Positions 25,162 through 35,560 of a stretch of DNA of 64,000 nt are shown piece after piece (position 1 is the stretch's first letter; every line of letters begins with the position of its first letter). A model generated the notes under the pieces. The model worked only from the letters and a program-made list of their open reading frames with translations. It was not told the DNA's origin and ran no database searches. Location: positions 186,001 through 250,000 of the forward strand of contig JAOTOM010004797.1 of NCBI GenBank assembly GCA_034440615.1, given 5' to 3'. The position numbers were made by a program, and so were the translations under genes. Source of the stretch: Ashinkailepas kermadecensis. Lineage: Eukaryota; Arthropoda; Thecostraca; Neolepadidae.

Positions 25162-25459
25162 TGGGGTGGCTTTATGGACCAGGATCCAATTGCTAAGAAG
25201 AGCTGGTTTCGTGAACCCTGGCCATGATTCCATGAATTATAGTTTTACAGTCTAAATTTGTCAAAGCGCTTCACGTGCCGTCAATACACCGACACGGCGA
25301 CCCAGGCAGCTCGCTCTCGACCTTATCGTGCCAATTGCCAACTGACTCTCCCAGCCGGGAACTAAAAGCGAGCACGCGAAGCGACTCGAACCCAGCATTG
25401 CCAGGACAGCGGAGACGGGTGCACAACAGCGCTCTAGCCAACTAAGCTACCGAGACGGC
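25162..25459 (-). mobile_element. tRNA-derived SINE, left palindrome arm
   Basis: On the minus strand the 5' head shows the A-box TAGCTTAGTTGG and the B-box GGTTCGAGTC, the two internal RNA polymerase III promoter elements of tRNA genes. A body of about 220 bases follows, ending near CCATAAAGCCACCCC. It mirrors 25842-26137 and is a relative of 27975-28284. The tRNA part lacks a coherent cloverleaf, so it is a SINE, not a tRNA gene. Confidence 0.75.
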
Positions 25460-25575
25460 AAGTCACGGGGAGGCACTTGCTTGCTTAATTCAGATTCATT
25501 GACAAGTCAATTAGTTACTTGATTAAATTGCATCTACATGTTTTTGAATTTGAATTCTTGAATCACATGTTTTAG

Positions 25576-25734
25576 GGCGCAAGGAATGTGTTGCATGATA
25601 TCATATTATTTATTGCATATGTTGTGCACTGTACTGCAAGCGACATATTCAGAATTCCGTGGGGATAAAGTATTTCTTCACGCTGATACCATCCAACTAT
25701 TTTACCATACAAAGATTTTACTTTATATGAAGCA
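25576..25734. other. Loop of the large palindrome
   Basis: About 160 AT-rich, non-palindromic bases between the arms. Nothing was recognised in it. Confidence 0.7.
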
Positions 25735-25841
25735 ATATAAAACATGTGATTCTCAATGAAGTACATGCAATTTAATCAAGGAACTAATTGACTTGTCAAT
25801 GAATCTGAATTAAGCAAGCAAGTGGCTCCCTGTGACTTGCA

Positions 25842-26137
25842 GCCTCGGTAGCTTAGTTGGCTAGAGCGCTGTCGTGCACCCGTCTCCGCTGTCCTGACAA
25901 TGCTGGGTTCGAGTCGCTTCGCGTGCTCGCTTTTAGTTCCCGGCTGGGAGGGTCAGTTGGCAATTGGCACGATAAGGTCGAGAGCGAGCTGCCTGGGTCG
26001 CCGTGTCGGTGTATTGACGGCACGTGAAGCGCTTTGCCAAATTTAGACTGTAAAACTGTAATTCATGGAATCATGGCCAGGGTTCACGAAACCAGCTCTT
26101 CTTAGCAATTGGATCCTGGTTCATAAAGCCACCCCAG
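25842..26137 (+). mobile_element. tRNA-derived SINE, right palindrome arm
   Basis: A-box TAGCTTAGTTGG at 25849-25860 and B-box GGTTCGAGTC at 25906-25915. The body holds GTGTCGGTGTATTGACGGCA and ends near CATAAAGCCACCCC. Mirror copy of 25162-25459. The head also keeps GGCTAGAGCGCTG, typical of tRNA D-arm and anticodon-stem descent. SINEs are copied by an RT supplied by a partner LINE; the RT relics in this window are possible but unproven partners. Confidence 0.8.
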
Positions 26138-26640
26138 CAAGAGTTCGAACTACATTTCTAAAACGTATAAATGTTGGACATTCTATTATTATTTTGGGGC
26201 CATAACTTCATTGACATCATAAACCTCCGATCTCCTTTCACTACATCTTTGCAACTGAGCTTTTTCCAACCTTTCCTGCTCATTCTGTGTTGCTGCAGTC
26301 AGAAATCCGCAGCTATCAATTGTTGCTTATCGACAGAAGTCCAGTAACCTGCTCGTGTAACTGCCAATGTTGTTTCGCCGACAGAGGAATGCAAGTCGGG
26401 AACAGGGAAGACCCGTGTTTACCACTGCATGGCTGCAGGGCAAATGGCCGCGTGACGACCACAAACGCGAATTCCTATGGCTCGGACGCTGGCCGGTGGC
26501 GAAGCTGGTAGGCTGTCACGCAACTCATAACTGTGAAACGGCGCAGCCTACCAGTAATTTTTGGTGTGCAGCGTCACAGCCTACGTTCCTAGTGAGCCAG
26601 CCATGCTAAGGGTACCCCCGAATATCCCACCGAAACCGAG

Positions 26641-27974
26641 TGACCTAGGCCATCGTGAATTTGCTGCGCTGTCAGTTTCTCCAAATGCAATCTCCCAATG
26701 CTAACTGAGGTGCTTCCAGCTTTGAGAGCGTAGCTCCCTGAAACCCCTTGTCAAATCTGGAAGACATTGGAGGACAAGAACTATTCAGGAGATAATAGTC
26801 TGAAAACGACACCCCATTCCCCGCGTGATCTCAGAAATATGCATAAATGTCCTAATTATTGAAATATTATCCTTTACATCTTACCTGCCACGTTGCACTT
26901 CAGAAACACCCATATTTTGATTATGCAAGAAAACTAATTTGTCATGCTATGGGACTATCCAGCTTTATAAAAAATAGTGTAGAAGCTACAAGGATAACAC
27001 TAGGCAATTATTTGGTTGATTATATGTTGGCACTTAGCATGTCATGCAATGGAGTAAGGAACATGCGTGCTCTCTCGTCGGTGATGGGAGCACAAACGTC
27101 CGGTGCAACTCCGGTTTGTTTTCTCCGCGGAAGAACATGCAGCAAACCGACAGCGAAGAAGTGACGTCAAAAATAATGACGAATAGTACGACATTCAGTA
27201 ACCCATGTCGAGAACCTCATGTCAGTGAGAGAGAACAGGAAGCACCCAAAGCATTCAAATAAATTAAATGAATTTATATCATTAATAATTACTGATGCAC
27301 ACACTACACGAGCAACGGGCGTAAGCAACCATTCTATCATCATTTGATCATTGGAGGAGCGAGCAGCCATCCAAATGAAATTGTTATAGCTGGAAATGAA
27401 TCTGATGTGATGGAGGAGTGTATCTTTGATATCTTACCATCGTCATCTGAGGGGGTGGATATTACCCCAGTGGTTTCCTCACAATCACCAGAAAACGAGC
27501 GCGTCGCAGTCGGCACCACTGGTGGAGCATCTTTTGTAAATTATCTAGTGAACATGACCTGGTCAGGTTATTTCAAGTCACGGAATTATGTCATTTATAC
27601 GGGGCATGTAGGTGCTTTCATTGTTGATACCATAGTTGTGGCCAGTTTTACTCTAGATGACTGCTCAAATGATTGCCATTTCAAGTTTTTAGTTGCCCTC
27701 AGATCACACCGGAGTATCGGGGACGTTCTCACCTTGACATGAGATCACTGATCTATATTAACCTTGGATAATCTTTATTTTAGGGCGTTTTTAGCTCGAA
27801 TTCAGCAAGCATTTCCCTTTGCTTTTTTCCCTCTGGGACCACAAAAGTCACTTGCAAGGATTTACATAACATTCAGTGTCAAGCTTAGTGAGCCGGGAGG
27901 GTTTGATCTGAACTGGCCTGTTAACCATCCGTGCTTTTATGTTGAATTAAGAGCTTTCGTCCGAATTATTGTTT
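26641..27974. other. Unique sequence with unrecognised open frames
   Basis: A 132-codon plus frame (27344-27742) and a 101-codon plus frame (26859-27164) have natural-looking composition but no recognised motif. No tandem repeats seen. Confidence 0.3.
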
Positions 27975-28284
27975 GGGTGGCTTTATGGACCAAGCTCCTA
28001 TTCCTAAGCAGAGCTTGTTGCGTGGATCTTGGCCCCACCATCCGATTGGTGAATTCCAATTAAACAGCAGAACTCTGACTGAGAGTGTAAAGTGCCGCCA
28101 ATGCACCGACACGGCCACCCCGATAACTCGTTCCCGGCCTCATCTCGCCAGTTGTCAACTGACCCTATCAGCCGGGGGTTAAATGCGAGCACGTGAAGCG
28201 ACTCGAACCTTGTCGTACCAGGCCAGGGGAGCCCAATGTTGGCCAGCGCTCTAACCAGAGGTTCGAGCCAACAAGCTACGCAGA
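27975..28284 (-). mobile_element. tRNA-derived SINE, third and most diverged copy
   Basis: Homologous along its length to the palindrome SINEs: the tail GGGTGGCTTTATGGACCA, then CACCGACACGGC, then the B-box as GACTCGAACC on the plus strand, then the head ending AACAAGCTACG. Relative to the others the head carries a 13-base insertion between the A-box region and AGAGCGCTGG. It lies outside the palindrome, so the SINE is a dispersed family, not just part of the foldback element. Confidence 0.75.
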
Positions 28285-28546
28285 AGCGGTACACAGGATA
28301 CACAGCGGAAGCGGTACATAGGATACACAGCAGAAACAGTACACAGGATACTCAGCGGAAGCGGTACATAGGATACACAGCAGAAACAGTACACAGGATA
28401 CACAGCAGAAGCAGTACATAGGATACACAGCAGAAGCCGTACGCAGGATACACAGCGGAAGCGGTACATAGGATACACAGCAGAAGCGGTGCACAGGATA
28501 CTCAGCGGAAGCGGTACACATGGTGCACAGCAGAAGCGGTACACAC
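28281..28546. repeat. Minisatellite, 25-bp unit, about 10.6 copies
   Basis: Unit of the form GCGGTACACAGGATACACAG plus CAGAA or CGGAA. It abuts the 5' head of the minus-strand SINE, and its first unit overlaps the SINE edge, so it may have expanded from the SINE junction. The 25-bp period opens all frames; the predicted peptides are artefacts. Confidence 0.96.
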
Positions 28547-28636
28547 AAAAGGTACGCAGGGCCGAATAACTATACATTCAATTTTTTATGCATCCTGTTA
28601 TTCAGTACAGTTGCCTGGACTGGAAAGGAAAATGCC

Positions 28637-28842
28637 GTTGGTCCGTTGGTTACCAGCATATTTCAGCGCAATTGACATAATCTGTGTGCCGCGCGTGCTT
28701 GCCTCCAGCAGCAAGAATGCTTCCACGCATGTGATTAATCGTGATTATGACATGAAATCACAGATTTCAGGGGCGTCGTCATTCATCGACATTTCGCGGG
28801 CACTAAAGTTAGCATGGCGGATGAGACGCCCGGTGAACAGTA
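28637..28842. mobile_element. MITE-like element B, copy 1 (inverted, one end diverged)
   Basis: Begins GTTGGTCCGTTGGTTACCAG and is the reverse complement of 30141-30370 over about 200 bases. Shared blocks include GTGATTAATCGTGATTATGACATG and its neighbours, and CATTCATCGACATTTCGCGGG. Its right end diverges after CGCCCGGT, so only one terminus is intact. No coding capacity. Confidence 0.8.
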
Positions 28843-28880
28843 CCCTATCCTCGCCAATCCAGATCCGTTTTTAACATGCT

Positions 28881-28907
28881 AACTGGATGGGAATTTCCCA
28901 TCCAGTT
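28881..28907. repeat. 27-bp near-perfect palindrome
   Basis: AACTGGATGGGAA and its exact complement TTCCCATCCAGTT are separated by one base. This 13-bp stem is unlikely by chance in about 30 kb, but no role is evident. Confidence 0.9.
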
Positions 28908-30140
28908 CATTGGTTTTCCCACCCAGTCATGCCAGTTTTATCATTCCCTTCCCAAATGTCCCATTATTATTGATCAAGGTACCCTTCGTCTTCAAAATAG
29001 GTGCTCTTTTGTCAATTTGTACATCCAGGGATTATTCACTTCAAACATTATCTTCCCCCATCCCATTAAATGCCACGCTGTCTGTCGACAAGCCATCCAC
29101 AGGGAGCAGCAGTTTTTGGTCCGCACAGTTCGTCACCACATCCAGGGGCGGTGCCCTGTCTTAATCCGAGGCCTGGCTCGTCAGAAGCGCAGCTGCGTCG
29201 CCTGCGCTGAAGACGAGCCGACGGGGGATCACCAGGGGTGTGAGTGGGATCAGCAGTGACAGGCCAGCTCCGTCCGTCTTCATTTCTGCGTCCGGCCACC
29301 AGCGCCCCTCGGCGCTCCAAGGTCACGCGCTAAGCCGGGTGGTTCGACCCCGGCTAGCTGGGGGGGGGGGGGACTGGGGAAAGTCGGCGGAGATTATTTC
29401 ACAAGGCGCTACTTGAAGGAGTCGAGGGTCGACACAAACCAGGTAGCATGATTGCAGATAATCGGATCTTGATGAGATGCAGAAGTTGCGGGATGGTGAG
29501 ATTTTGGAAACACGGAATTACGGAATGGTACTATGCTACAAAATGATGACCACATATCAGAGACAGAAGATGATGTCGCATAACAACTGCAAGGTCGTGC
29601 GGTCGTGAGTATTCAACATGATACCTGGACGGCAGGTCATGTGATGAGTGTTTAGCGGAACAGGTCGCCAAAGACATTATGGGAAGATTGACCGAATTCC
29701 ACTTTCATATGAAGTGGTGTGACAGCCAGCCCTCCCTCTCTAAAGTTGATGACGTCATGGGCGTGACGGGGCCCCCACGAGAGGTCACCCGGCGGGGAGA
29801 TGAAGGTCTCGCCCGCCAATGGACCACCATCTCGAGGCATTGTGGCGCAGCCTTGAGCGCGGCCAGCCGCAGTCGTGACTGGAAGTCGGCGGCGTTCGGA
29901 CGTCTCACGTCCGTTGACCTCGCACTCGGCGGCGTACTCGCGCCGAGCCGCCCGGCCGGAAGCGGTCAGACAACGGGGATGTAGAATGGGGATGTATGTA
30001 CGTGACAGTCGTACATACGTGACATGACAGTCCGAGACAGTCCGAACAGACAGTCGGGGTCTATGTTCTATTCTATTTGGTATTTGGTACATTGTTTCGC
30101 CGGGGAGACAAGCATGTCGGTGCACGGTGGCTTTGGCGGC
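28908..30140. other. Unique sequence, CpG-rich in places
   Basis: Contains CAGGGGCGGTGCC near 29143, which resembles a hAT left end without a partner. A GGTTCGACCCC B-box-like word at about 29341 sits before a G-run at 29361, with no A-box or cloverleaf. A GC-rich stretch at 29760-29960 opens frames on both strands. No gene recognised. Confidence 0.35.
30088..30136. repeat. Direct repeat partner of 30938-30985
   Basis: TTTCGCCGGGGAGACAAGCA followed by TGTCGGTGCACGGTGGCTT recurs about 850 bases downstream with one or two changes, directly before MITE copy 2 here and inside the 33-bp array edge there. Confidence 0.85.
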
Positions 30141-30370
30141 GTTGGTCCGTTGGTTAACGTGGTGAAAGTTAACCGGGCGTCTCGTCCGCCACGCTAACTT
30201 AGCTAGCCCGCGAAATGTCGATGAATGACGACGCCCCTGAAATCTGTGGTTTCATGTCATAATCACGATTAATCACGTGCGTGGAAGCATTCTTGCTGCT
30301 GGAGGCAAGCACGCGCGGCACACAGATTATGTCAATTGCGCTGAAATATGCTGGTAACCAACGGACCAAC
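30141..30370. mobile_element. MITE-like element B, copy 2, both inverted termini present, 230 bp
   Basis: Starts GTTGGTCCGTTGGTTA and ends TAACCAACGGACCAAC, a perfect 16-bp terminal inverted repeat. The interior matches copy 1 at 28637-28842 in opposite orientation. No target duplication is obvious at the edges (flanks GGCGGC and TCGCGC), so the superfamily is unknown. No coding capacity. Confidence 0.85.
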
Positions 30371-30784
30371 TCGCGCCGGCCGGAAGCGTACGGTCACATG
30401 GTGCACCAGCCAGCGGCGAGTGGGCCTCTCGGCTGGGTATCCCCAGGAGTCGACCGGCGGTGGGCGGGTCTGCCGAGACGCTGCCCAGCGAGGCCGTGAT
30501 TGACCCGGTGCCGGGCCGACAGCCGGCACTGGGTCCGCCGGGACAAGGCAGCCGACTGGGAGCACACCGGACAGCCACACCACACCGGGTGGGGGCGGGG
30601 ACGGTGCATGCCGCTTCGCCCGAGGAACTGGGGCAGGTGACTGATGCGTGGTTGGTTATTGTGACGAACGCACCGACAATGAGCCTACACGGCGCCACAT
30701 GATCGTCAGGGGAGCTGGGGCTGGCGACTGGAAATTCGACCGGACAGACAGAGCAGACCGATAGAATATCCCCGGGCAGACGTC
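30371..30784. other. GC-rich unique sequence
   Basis: CpG-dense, with overlapping open frames up to 123 codons on both strands and no recognised motif. Confidence 0.4.
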
Positions 30785-30930
30785 AATGGGAACTGCACCT
30801 GGGACGTCGCCCGAGAAGACTGGGACGGCGCCCGGGACGTCGCCCGAGGAGACTGGGACGACGACTGGAACGTCGCCCGAGGAGACTGGGACGGCGACTG
30901 GGACGTCGCCCGAGGAAGCAAAGACGGGAA
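30785..30930. repeat. Minisatellite, 33-bp unit, about 4.4 copies
   Basis: Unit built on GGGACGTCGCCCGAGGAGAC plus GGGACGGCGACT. The unit is 11 codons, giving a Gly-Thr-Ser-Pro-Glu-Glu-Thr type peptide repeat in one plus frame (30786-31022). The whole frame is 78 codons with no other support for coding. Confidence 0.9.
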
Positions 30931-30985
30931 CGACGTTTGGTGTTTCGCCGGGGAGACAAGCATGTCTGTGCACGGTGGCTTGGGA

Positions 30986-32286
30986 GACGGCAAGAGCGCC
31001 AGAGCGGATGCAAGGGGGCTGATGACCACACCGTCGCATGGGACCGGGTTACCGATCCGGTCAGCGGGCCGGTCACTAACCAAATCAGTGACATGGTCAC
31101 CGATCAGGCCACCAGCGCGAGTATGCACCATGCCGCTGCGACGCAGCCCAGAGGGCGTCGTCAGTGACGGGACAGTCGTCAGGTTAGGCTGTGGCATGGC
31201 GTGCTCGAGGTCCGGGTGGTCTGGCACTGTACAGTGTGTCTCGAGACCAGAAACCTGTCCTCCCGGCGGTGACATCTACCCCGCTGTCAGCCAGCTCCGT
31301 TGGTAGCCAACGCCGCCACAGATCATTTTCTACAACGCGACTCTGTGGTTTATGAGCGATTCAATTAAGATTTCGTTGGTATTGCAGGCGATGCCATTCC
31401 TGTTTGAGGCTTCACTGTGCTCTTTTCATCAGATGTCATCAGCACCAGCTTGATGAAATCACTTTTCTGTACGATAATGCCAGCGCGATGGCTTCCGACA
31501 GATTACAATGGTCGCTGTGCCAATTCGTTGGGTATTGCGTGCTGAGCCATTGCATAGGCTACCCGGCACATCATTGGACAGGGGGTACGACCCCGAGGGA
31601 ATGCTAAAGTACATAGGCGACGAACGTGAGCAAGACAATGAGATGTTCGTGTTCTTTTCAGCCATATGTTTTGGCATGTGAATAACACACACGCACACAC
31701 ACACACACACACTTATATGTATATATATATGCTTCATGAAGCGGCCATTTCATATTCCCAGAAATGTTGCTCACAGATATGAATGCATTTCCCCACATGC
31801 TATACGGAGACGTGGTTTGTTTCGAGACGCGAATGTGCTATGTCCAGGGCGTTGGCTTGCTGTGCCCGAGACGTGGAGGTGTTCTGCCTGTGACGTGGAC
31901 GTGCCATCCCCCGGACGTGGACCTGCTACCGCGGGAGCCAACATCTCCCGAGACGCGGACAGTTTGCACACAGTCTATCTATCCCAGACGCGTGGACACC
32001 CTGTCTTCATAGCTGCCGGCCGGCTGCTGCGAGGGCGTGAAGTTCCATCTCTGATCGGGAAGTCCAGCCAACGCTAGGAAGTGCAGTTCCATCTCTGATC
32101 GTGAGGTTCGGCCGGCGTCAGGACGTAAAGTTCCATTTCTGACGGAACGGTTCGGCGGCCATGTAATGGCCCGACTCCGCCGGGGAGTCGGGAGGCCCTG
32201 CCCTTATGAGGCAGCTCAATACGACGCCACAGATTGGACCGAGATTGGTTCGATTTTTCATCATCGATAATCCGGGCCGAATTGCA
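30986..32286. other. Unique sequence with a CA/TA microsatellite at 31686-31731
   Basis: A short (CA)n run with one G interruption, followed after ACTT by a short (TA)n run. At 31850-31960 GACGTGGA-type words repeat loosely. No recognised gene; open frames up to about 190 codons at the left edge derive partly from the 33-bp array. Confidence 0.5.
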
Positions 32287-32820
32287 CGTGCGGACGAGTT
32301 CGGCGGTGATACAACAGTGGGCTGGGTCGTGCGGACGAGTTCGGCGGTGATACAACAGAGGGCTGGGTCGTGCGGACGAGTTCGGCGGTGATACAACAGC
32401 AGGCTGGATCGTGCGGACGAGTTCGGCGGTGATACAACAGAGGGCTGGGCCGTGCGGACGAGTTCGGCGGTGATACAACAGAGGGCTGGGCCGTGCGGAC
32501 GAGTTCGGCGGTGATACAACAGCAGGCTGGATCGTGCGGACGAGTTCGGCGGTGATACAACAGAGGGCTGGGCCGTGCGGACGAGTTCGGCGGTGATACA
32601 ACAGAGGGCTGGGTCGTGCGGACGAGTTCGGCGGTGGTACAACAGAGGGCTGGGTCGTGCGGACGAGTTCGACGGTAGTACAACAGAGGGTTGGGCCGTG
32701 CGGACGAGTTCGTCGGTGATACAACAGCAGGTGGTATTGTGCGAACCAGTTCGGCGGTAATACAACAGCAGGCTGGATCGTGCGGACGAGTTCGGCGGTG
32801 ATGCAGCAGCAGGCTGGGTT
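32287..32820. repeat. Minisatellite, 41-bp unit, about 13 copies
   Basis: Unit GTGCGGACGAGTTCGGCGGT followed by GATACAACAGAGGGCTGGGCC, with variants in the last third (CAGCAGGCTGGATC). The 41-bp period shifts frame each unit, so three minus frames (215-216 codons) carry the same 41-residue peptide pattern. All are artefacts. The variant pattern suggests a partial three-unit higher-order repeat. Confidence 0.97.
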
Positions 32821-33500
32821 GCATTACATAATTATGTTGGCCAGACGTCCGTGCCGCAGGGCTTCGTGTAGCCTTTATACGAACCGATGAGCCGAAGGAG
32901 GCCAAAATAAACTGAGGCCACTACAGAAACGATTCATAATTATAACAGCCGAGGCAGTGACTGAAGCGTCACAGTCAACTCCGCTCCTTCGGTAGAGCAA
33001 AGTGTGTAACCATCATGGTTGTACATGATCATAAATCACCACTCGATTGCAAATTCCTCATGCAATTGCAGTTGCACATTAAGAACCAGTGGCTGGAGTG
33101 CGACCGAAACTATCTTTCCTCGTACTAGTGAAGCTGTTCTGCGCAGGCCTCCTGGCTGTGCTATGGCATGGCATTGCACGTCATCCAGGCACAACAATAC
33201 TCGATGTTTAACCCTCGTCTGTACAGGACTTGATGCAACCCCCTTATGTTTTCCGAGGCTGCGAGAAAAACAAACGTCGTGCGTCAGCGCGCCGTCACGT
33301 TGAATATCTAATGGGGCATCTTTTGCCGATCTTCAGAAGGAAACAATTTGCGTGCATCATGTCATGTCACTGATATATGACGTCATTACGCTTCAAGCAC
33401 AATGCAACTGCGGACATTGGGGTAAAAGAACAAAAAGCACATATTCTTGGAAATATCAACATGTTTATAATCACAATTAGTTGATAATTTTGGGCAGGAT
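32821..33500. other. Unique sequence, nothing recognised
   Basis: AT-leaning with no open frame above 95 codons and no repeats identified. Confidence 0.5.
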
Positions 33501-33848
33501 GGTGAAATTTACATCAGTCGACGAATACCTTACTGCACTACTACCCAATGCAATGTTTTTTTAAGCAAGGCAGTGCAACGGGAGAAAACTAGTCTGATTA
33601 TCACCGCCGAATTTTGGATGATCGTTGTTTTCATCTTCAGTGGTAAAGTGACGGTCCACACAATAGGGCAAGGTGGTGAAATTCGCATTAGTCGACAGGT
33701 AATTAACTTTATTATCACCCAATGCCATAGTTTTTTAACAGGGCAACGAAATGCCAGAAAACTAGCCAAATGTTCAGCGCTGAAGCATGGAATAATGGCT
33801 GTCTTCATCCTTAGCAGTAAAATAACGGTCCAAAAAGCAAGTGAATGA
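33501..33848. repeat. Diverged tandem duplication, 174-bp unit, two copies
   Basis: GGTGAAATT opens each copy at 33501 and 33675. Both then contain a CAGTCGAC/TAGTCGAC word, ACCCAATGC, a T-run, GAAAACTAG, TTCATC and ACGGTCCA in the same order. Divergence is high, so this is an old duplication. Confidence 0.85.
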
Positions 33849-34856
33849 GTATGAAATACTAGACGGTCGTAGTATACACCACTTTTCTGCTGAATATTTT
33901 GTTTTCAACGATGCCTTGGATTACATAGTTTCTTTGCTATATGAATGTATGTCAGCATCTAAGTTTACGCTTCGTCCGATGCGTGGCGCTAGTGTAGCTG
34001 ACAAGTCAAATGTCCGCGGTTGGCGCGTAGCGAAATATGCCAGACCTTTCTTCGCCGAGTTCGCGAATTATCGGCAATTAATCTCGCTTAGTGTCCTCGA
34101 GCACAAAATGATTGGTATGTTAGGTTGATGGAGAGCTTGATTAATCTGCTTGCATCAGCTATTGACATTTCCAAGGTCTTGCGAGGTCATTCAAGCAACA
34201 CCTCAGATGGCTTTCTACGGCTTATAAGCAACTCTGTGGCAAATGTGAACTCTTAAACTGAATTTTGCGTCTTGTTCACCCTTTCATATTAAAACATAAT
34301 GTTTCTGGGCATCATTCCTGCAGTTCAAGACAACGTCAACACTTCCACCTCCTCTGGCCATTAATTTATACATCAAAATGTAACAAATAGCATCGGTAAT
34401 GTTCCAAGTTAATGTACTACACCATGCTATAAATTTGACATGTATACCTCTTATGTTTTACACCAGTAACTAGTAAGCGATAAACTACTCGATGTTTTGA
34501 CAAAAAGTTAGCTCTAAGTTACCTCTAAGCAGACTTCAGGGGTTAATCAGCAGCCCCAAGTATACAAATCTGGTATGAATTAAACACTTGAAACCCCAGT
34601 CGCGTGCAGTATTCTTGGTTTTGTTTCCTGCAACTGTCCGTTGGGAAACGCTAATGTCGCAACGTCTATCCCTCTGCGCTGGCGAAGATGGGAAAATGCT
34701 GTGTATGGTTCAGTGCTATACTATGGCTGCCTGCAGTATGTCAATACACACCGTTGTTGTCCAGCGTGTAGCCTCCGTGCCGCTCGCGGTCCAATGCCCG
34801 GTCGGGAGAAGCTCGGGCAGTTGCAGCAGAGCTTAATCACGGCGGATCGGCCCTCC
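33849..34856. other. Unique sequence containing one copy of dispersed repeat C
   Basis: Mostly AT-leaning. The segment 34043-34130 is shared with 55045-55125 and is listed separately. No gene recognised. Confidence 0.45.
34043..34130. repeat. Dispersed repeat family C, copy 1
   Basis: Contains GCGAATTATCGGCAATTAAT and TGATTGGTATG. The copy at 55045-55125 has CACGAATTATCAGCAATTAATATC and TGATAGGTGTG in the same order and strand. Both translate to similar peptides (NYRQLISL versus NYQQLISL), which may mean a decayed coding segment of an old mobile element. Confidence 0.65.
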
Positions 34857-35040
34857 TCGGACCGCCGGCAGGGCGACTGGTGCGTGATAAATGGCACTAG
34901 CCTGGTCACCAGCGATGAAGACGCCCCCCATCCCACCCACCCACCCCACCCACAGACCGCCAGCAGGGCGACTGGCGCGTGAGAAGTGATGCCAGCCTCG
35001 TCACCAGCGATGAAGGCGCCCCCCGCCTCGCAGCCGTGAT
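34857..35040. repeat. Tandem duplication, 97-bp unit, two copies
   Basis: ACCGCCGGCAGGGCGACTGG at about 34860 and ACCGCCAGCAGGGCGACTGG at about 34957. Each is followed by a GTCACCAGCGATGAAG word and a C-run. Confidence 0.92.
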
Positions 35041-35560
35041 CGAGCTGGATGCCGCCCGACAGGAAGTCTCCCCCCTCGCCCCGGGGAGGGGGGGGGGTCG
35101 GCGGCGGCGAGATGGTGGTCGGGTTGAGCCACGGCGGCACGCCTCGGTTGAGTGCGGATCAGAGCCGGATCCCTGGCGGCTGTGCGGCGGGAGATCGGCA
35201 CGGCGGCCGGCCGCAGACCCCGGGTCCGGCCGAGTCGACTGCGTGGCCGCCGGCGCCGCATTACAGCGTATTTTCGTTCGTCGCGCCGGCATCAAACGCG
35301 CCGCGACGCCCGCGGCGGTCGTCGGCGCACTCGGCGCCGGCTTCGCCACAAAGGCGCCGGATTATGAGTCGGCCGAGCCGTGCTCATCTGGCATGCGGCG
35401 CGGGTGCGCGCAGACTTTCCGACCCGAACTCATCTGGCATCCGGTCGGAGACAATGGCCGTAATGATAATTGTGTGGATGGCTTTTTGCACACGCGCGCG
35501 CGCGGCCCACAAAGGAGCCACGGCGGGCTTTGGGCCGCCGCACCCACACGGAGAAAGCCG
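35041..35560. other. CpG-dense block, possible CpG island
   Basis: CpG occurs at high density with no sign of depletion. The plus frame 34979-35884 (301 codons) and several others stay open here, but they overlap on both strands and show no recognised domain, as expected in GC-rich DNA. It could be a promoter or first-exon region of an unseen gene. Confidence 0.4.

Larger units (their letters stand above)
24656..26640. mobile_element. Large palindrome / foldback element, about 2 kb, arms about 0.9 kb
   Basis: The left arm (about 24656-25575) is the reverse complement of the right arm (about 25735-26640), around a loop of about 160 bases. Both outer ends read CTCGGTTTCGGTGGGAT outward-in. A 74-codon frame present in both arms (24785-25009 minus, 26287-26511 plus) differs at only 6 residues, so the arms are very similar but not identical. 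Each arm contains one copy of a tRNA-derived SINE in mirror orientation. No target duplication was found at the outer edges. It could be a foldback transposon or an inverted segmental duplication. It has no recognised coding capacity. Confidence 0.9.

Noticed and set aside
29310..29362. Possible tRNA gene around GGTTCGACCCC
   Set aside because: A B-box-like word is present, but no A-box at the right distance and no acceptor or anticodon stem pairing.
32074..32905. Three minus-strand frames of 214-216 codons with a repeated RRTRPH motif
   Set aside because: Generated by the 41-bp array; the same peptide appears in all frames.
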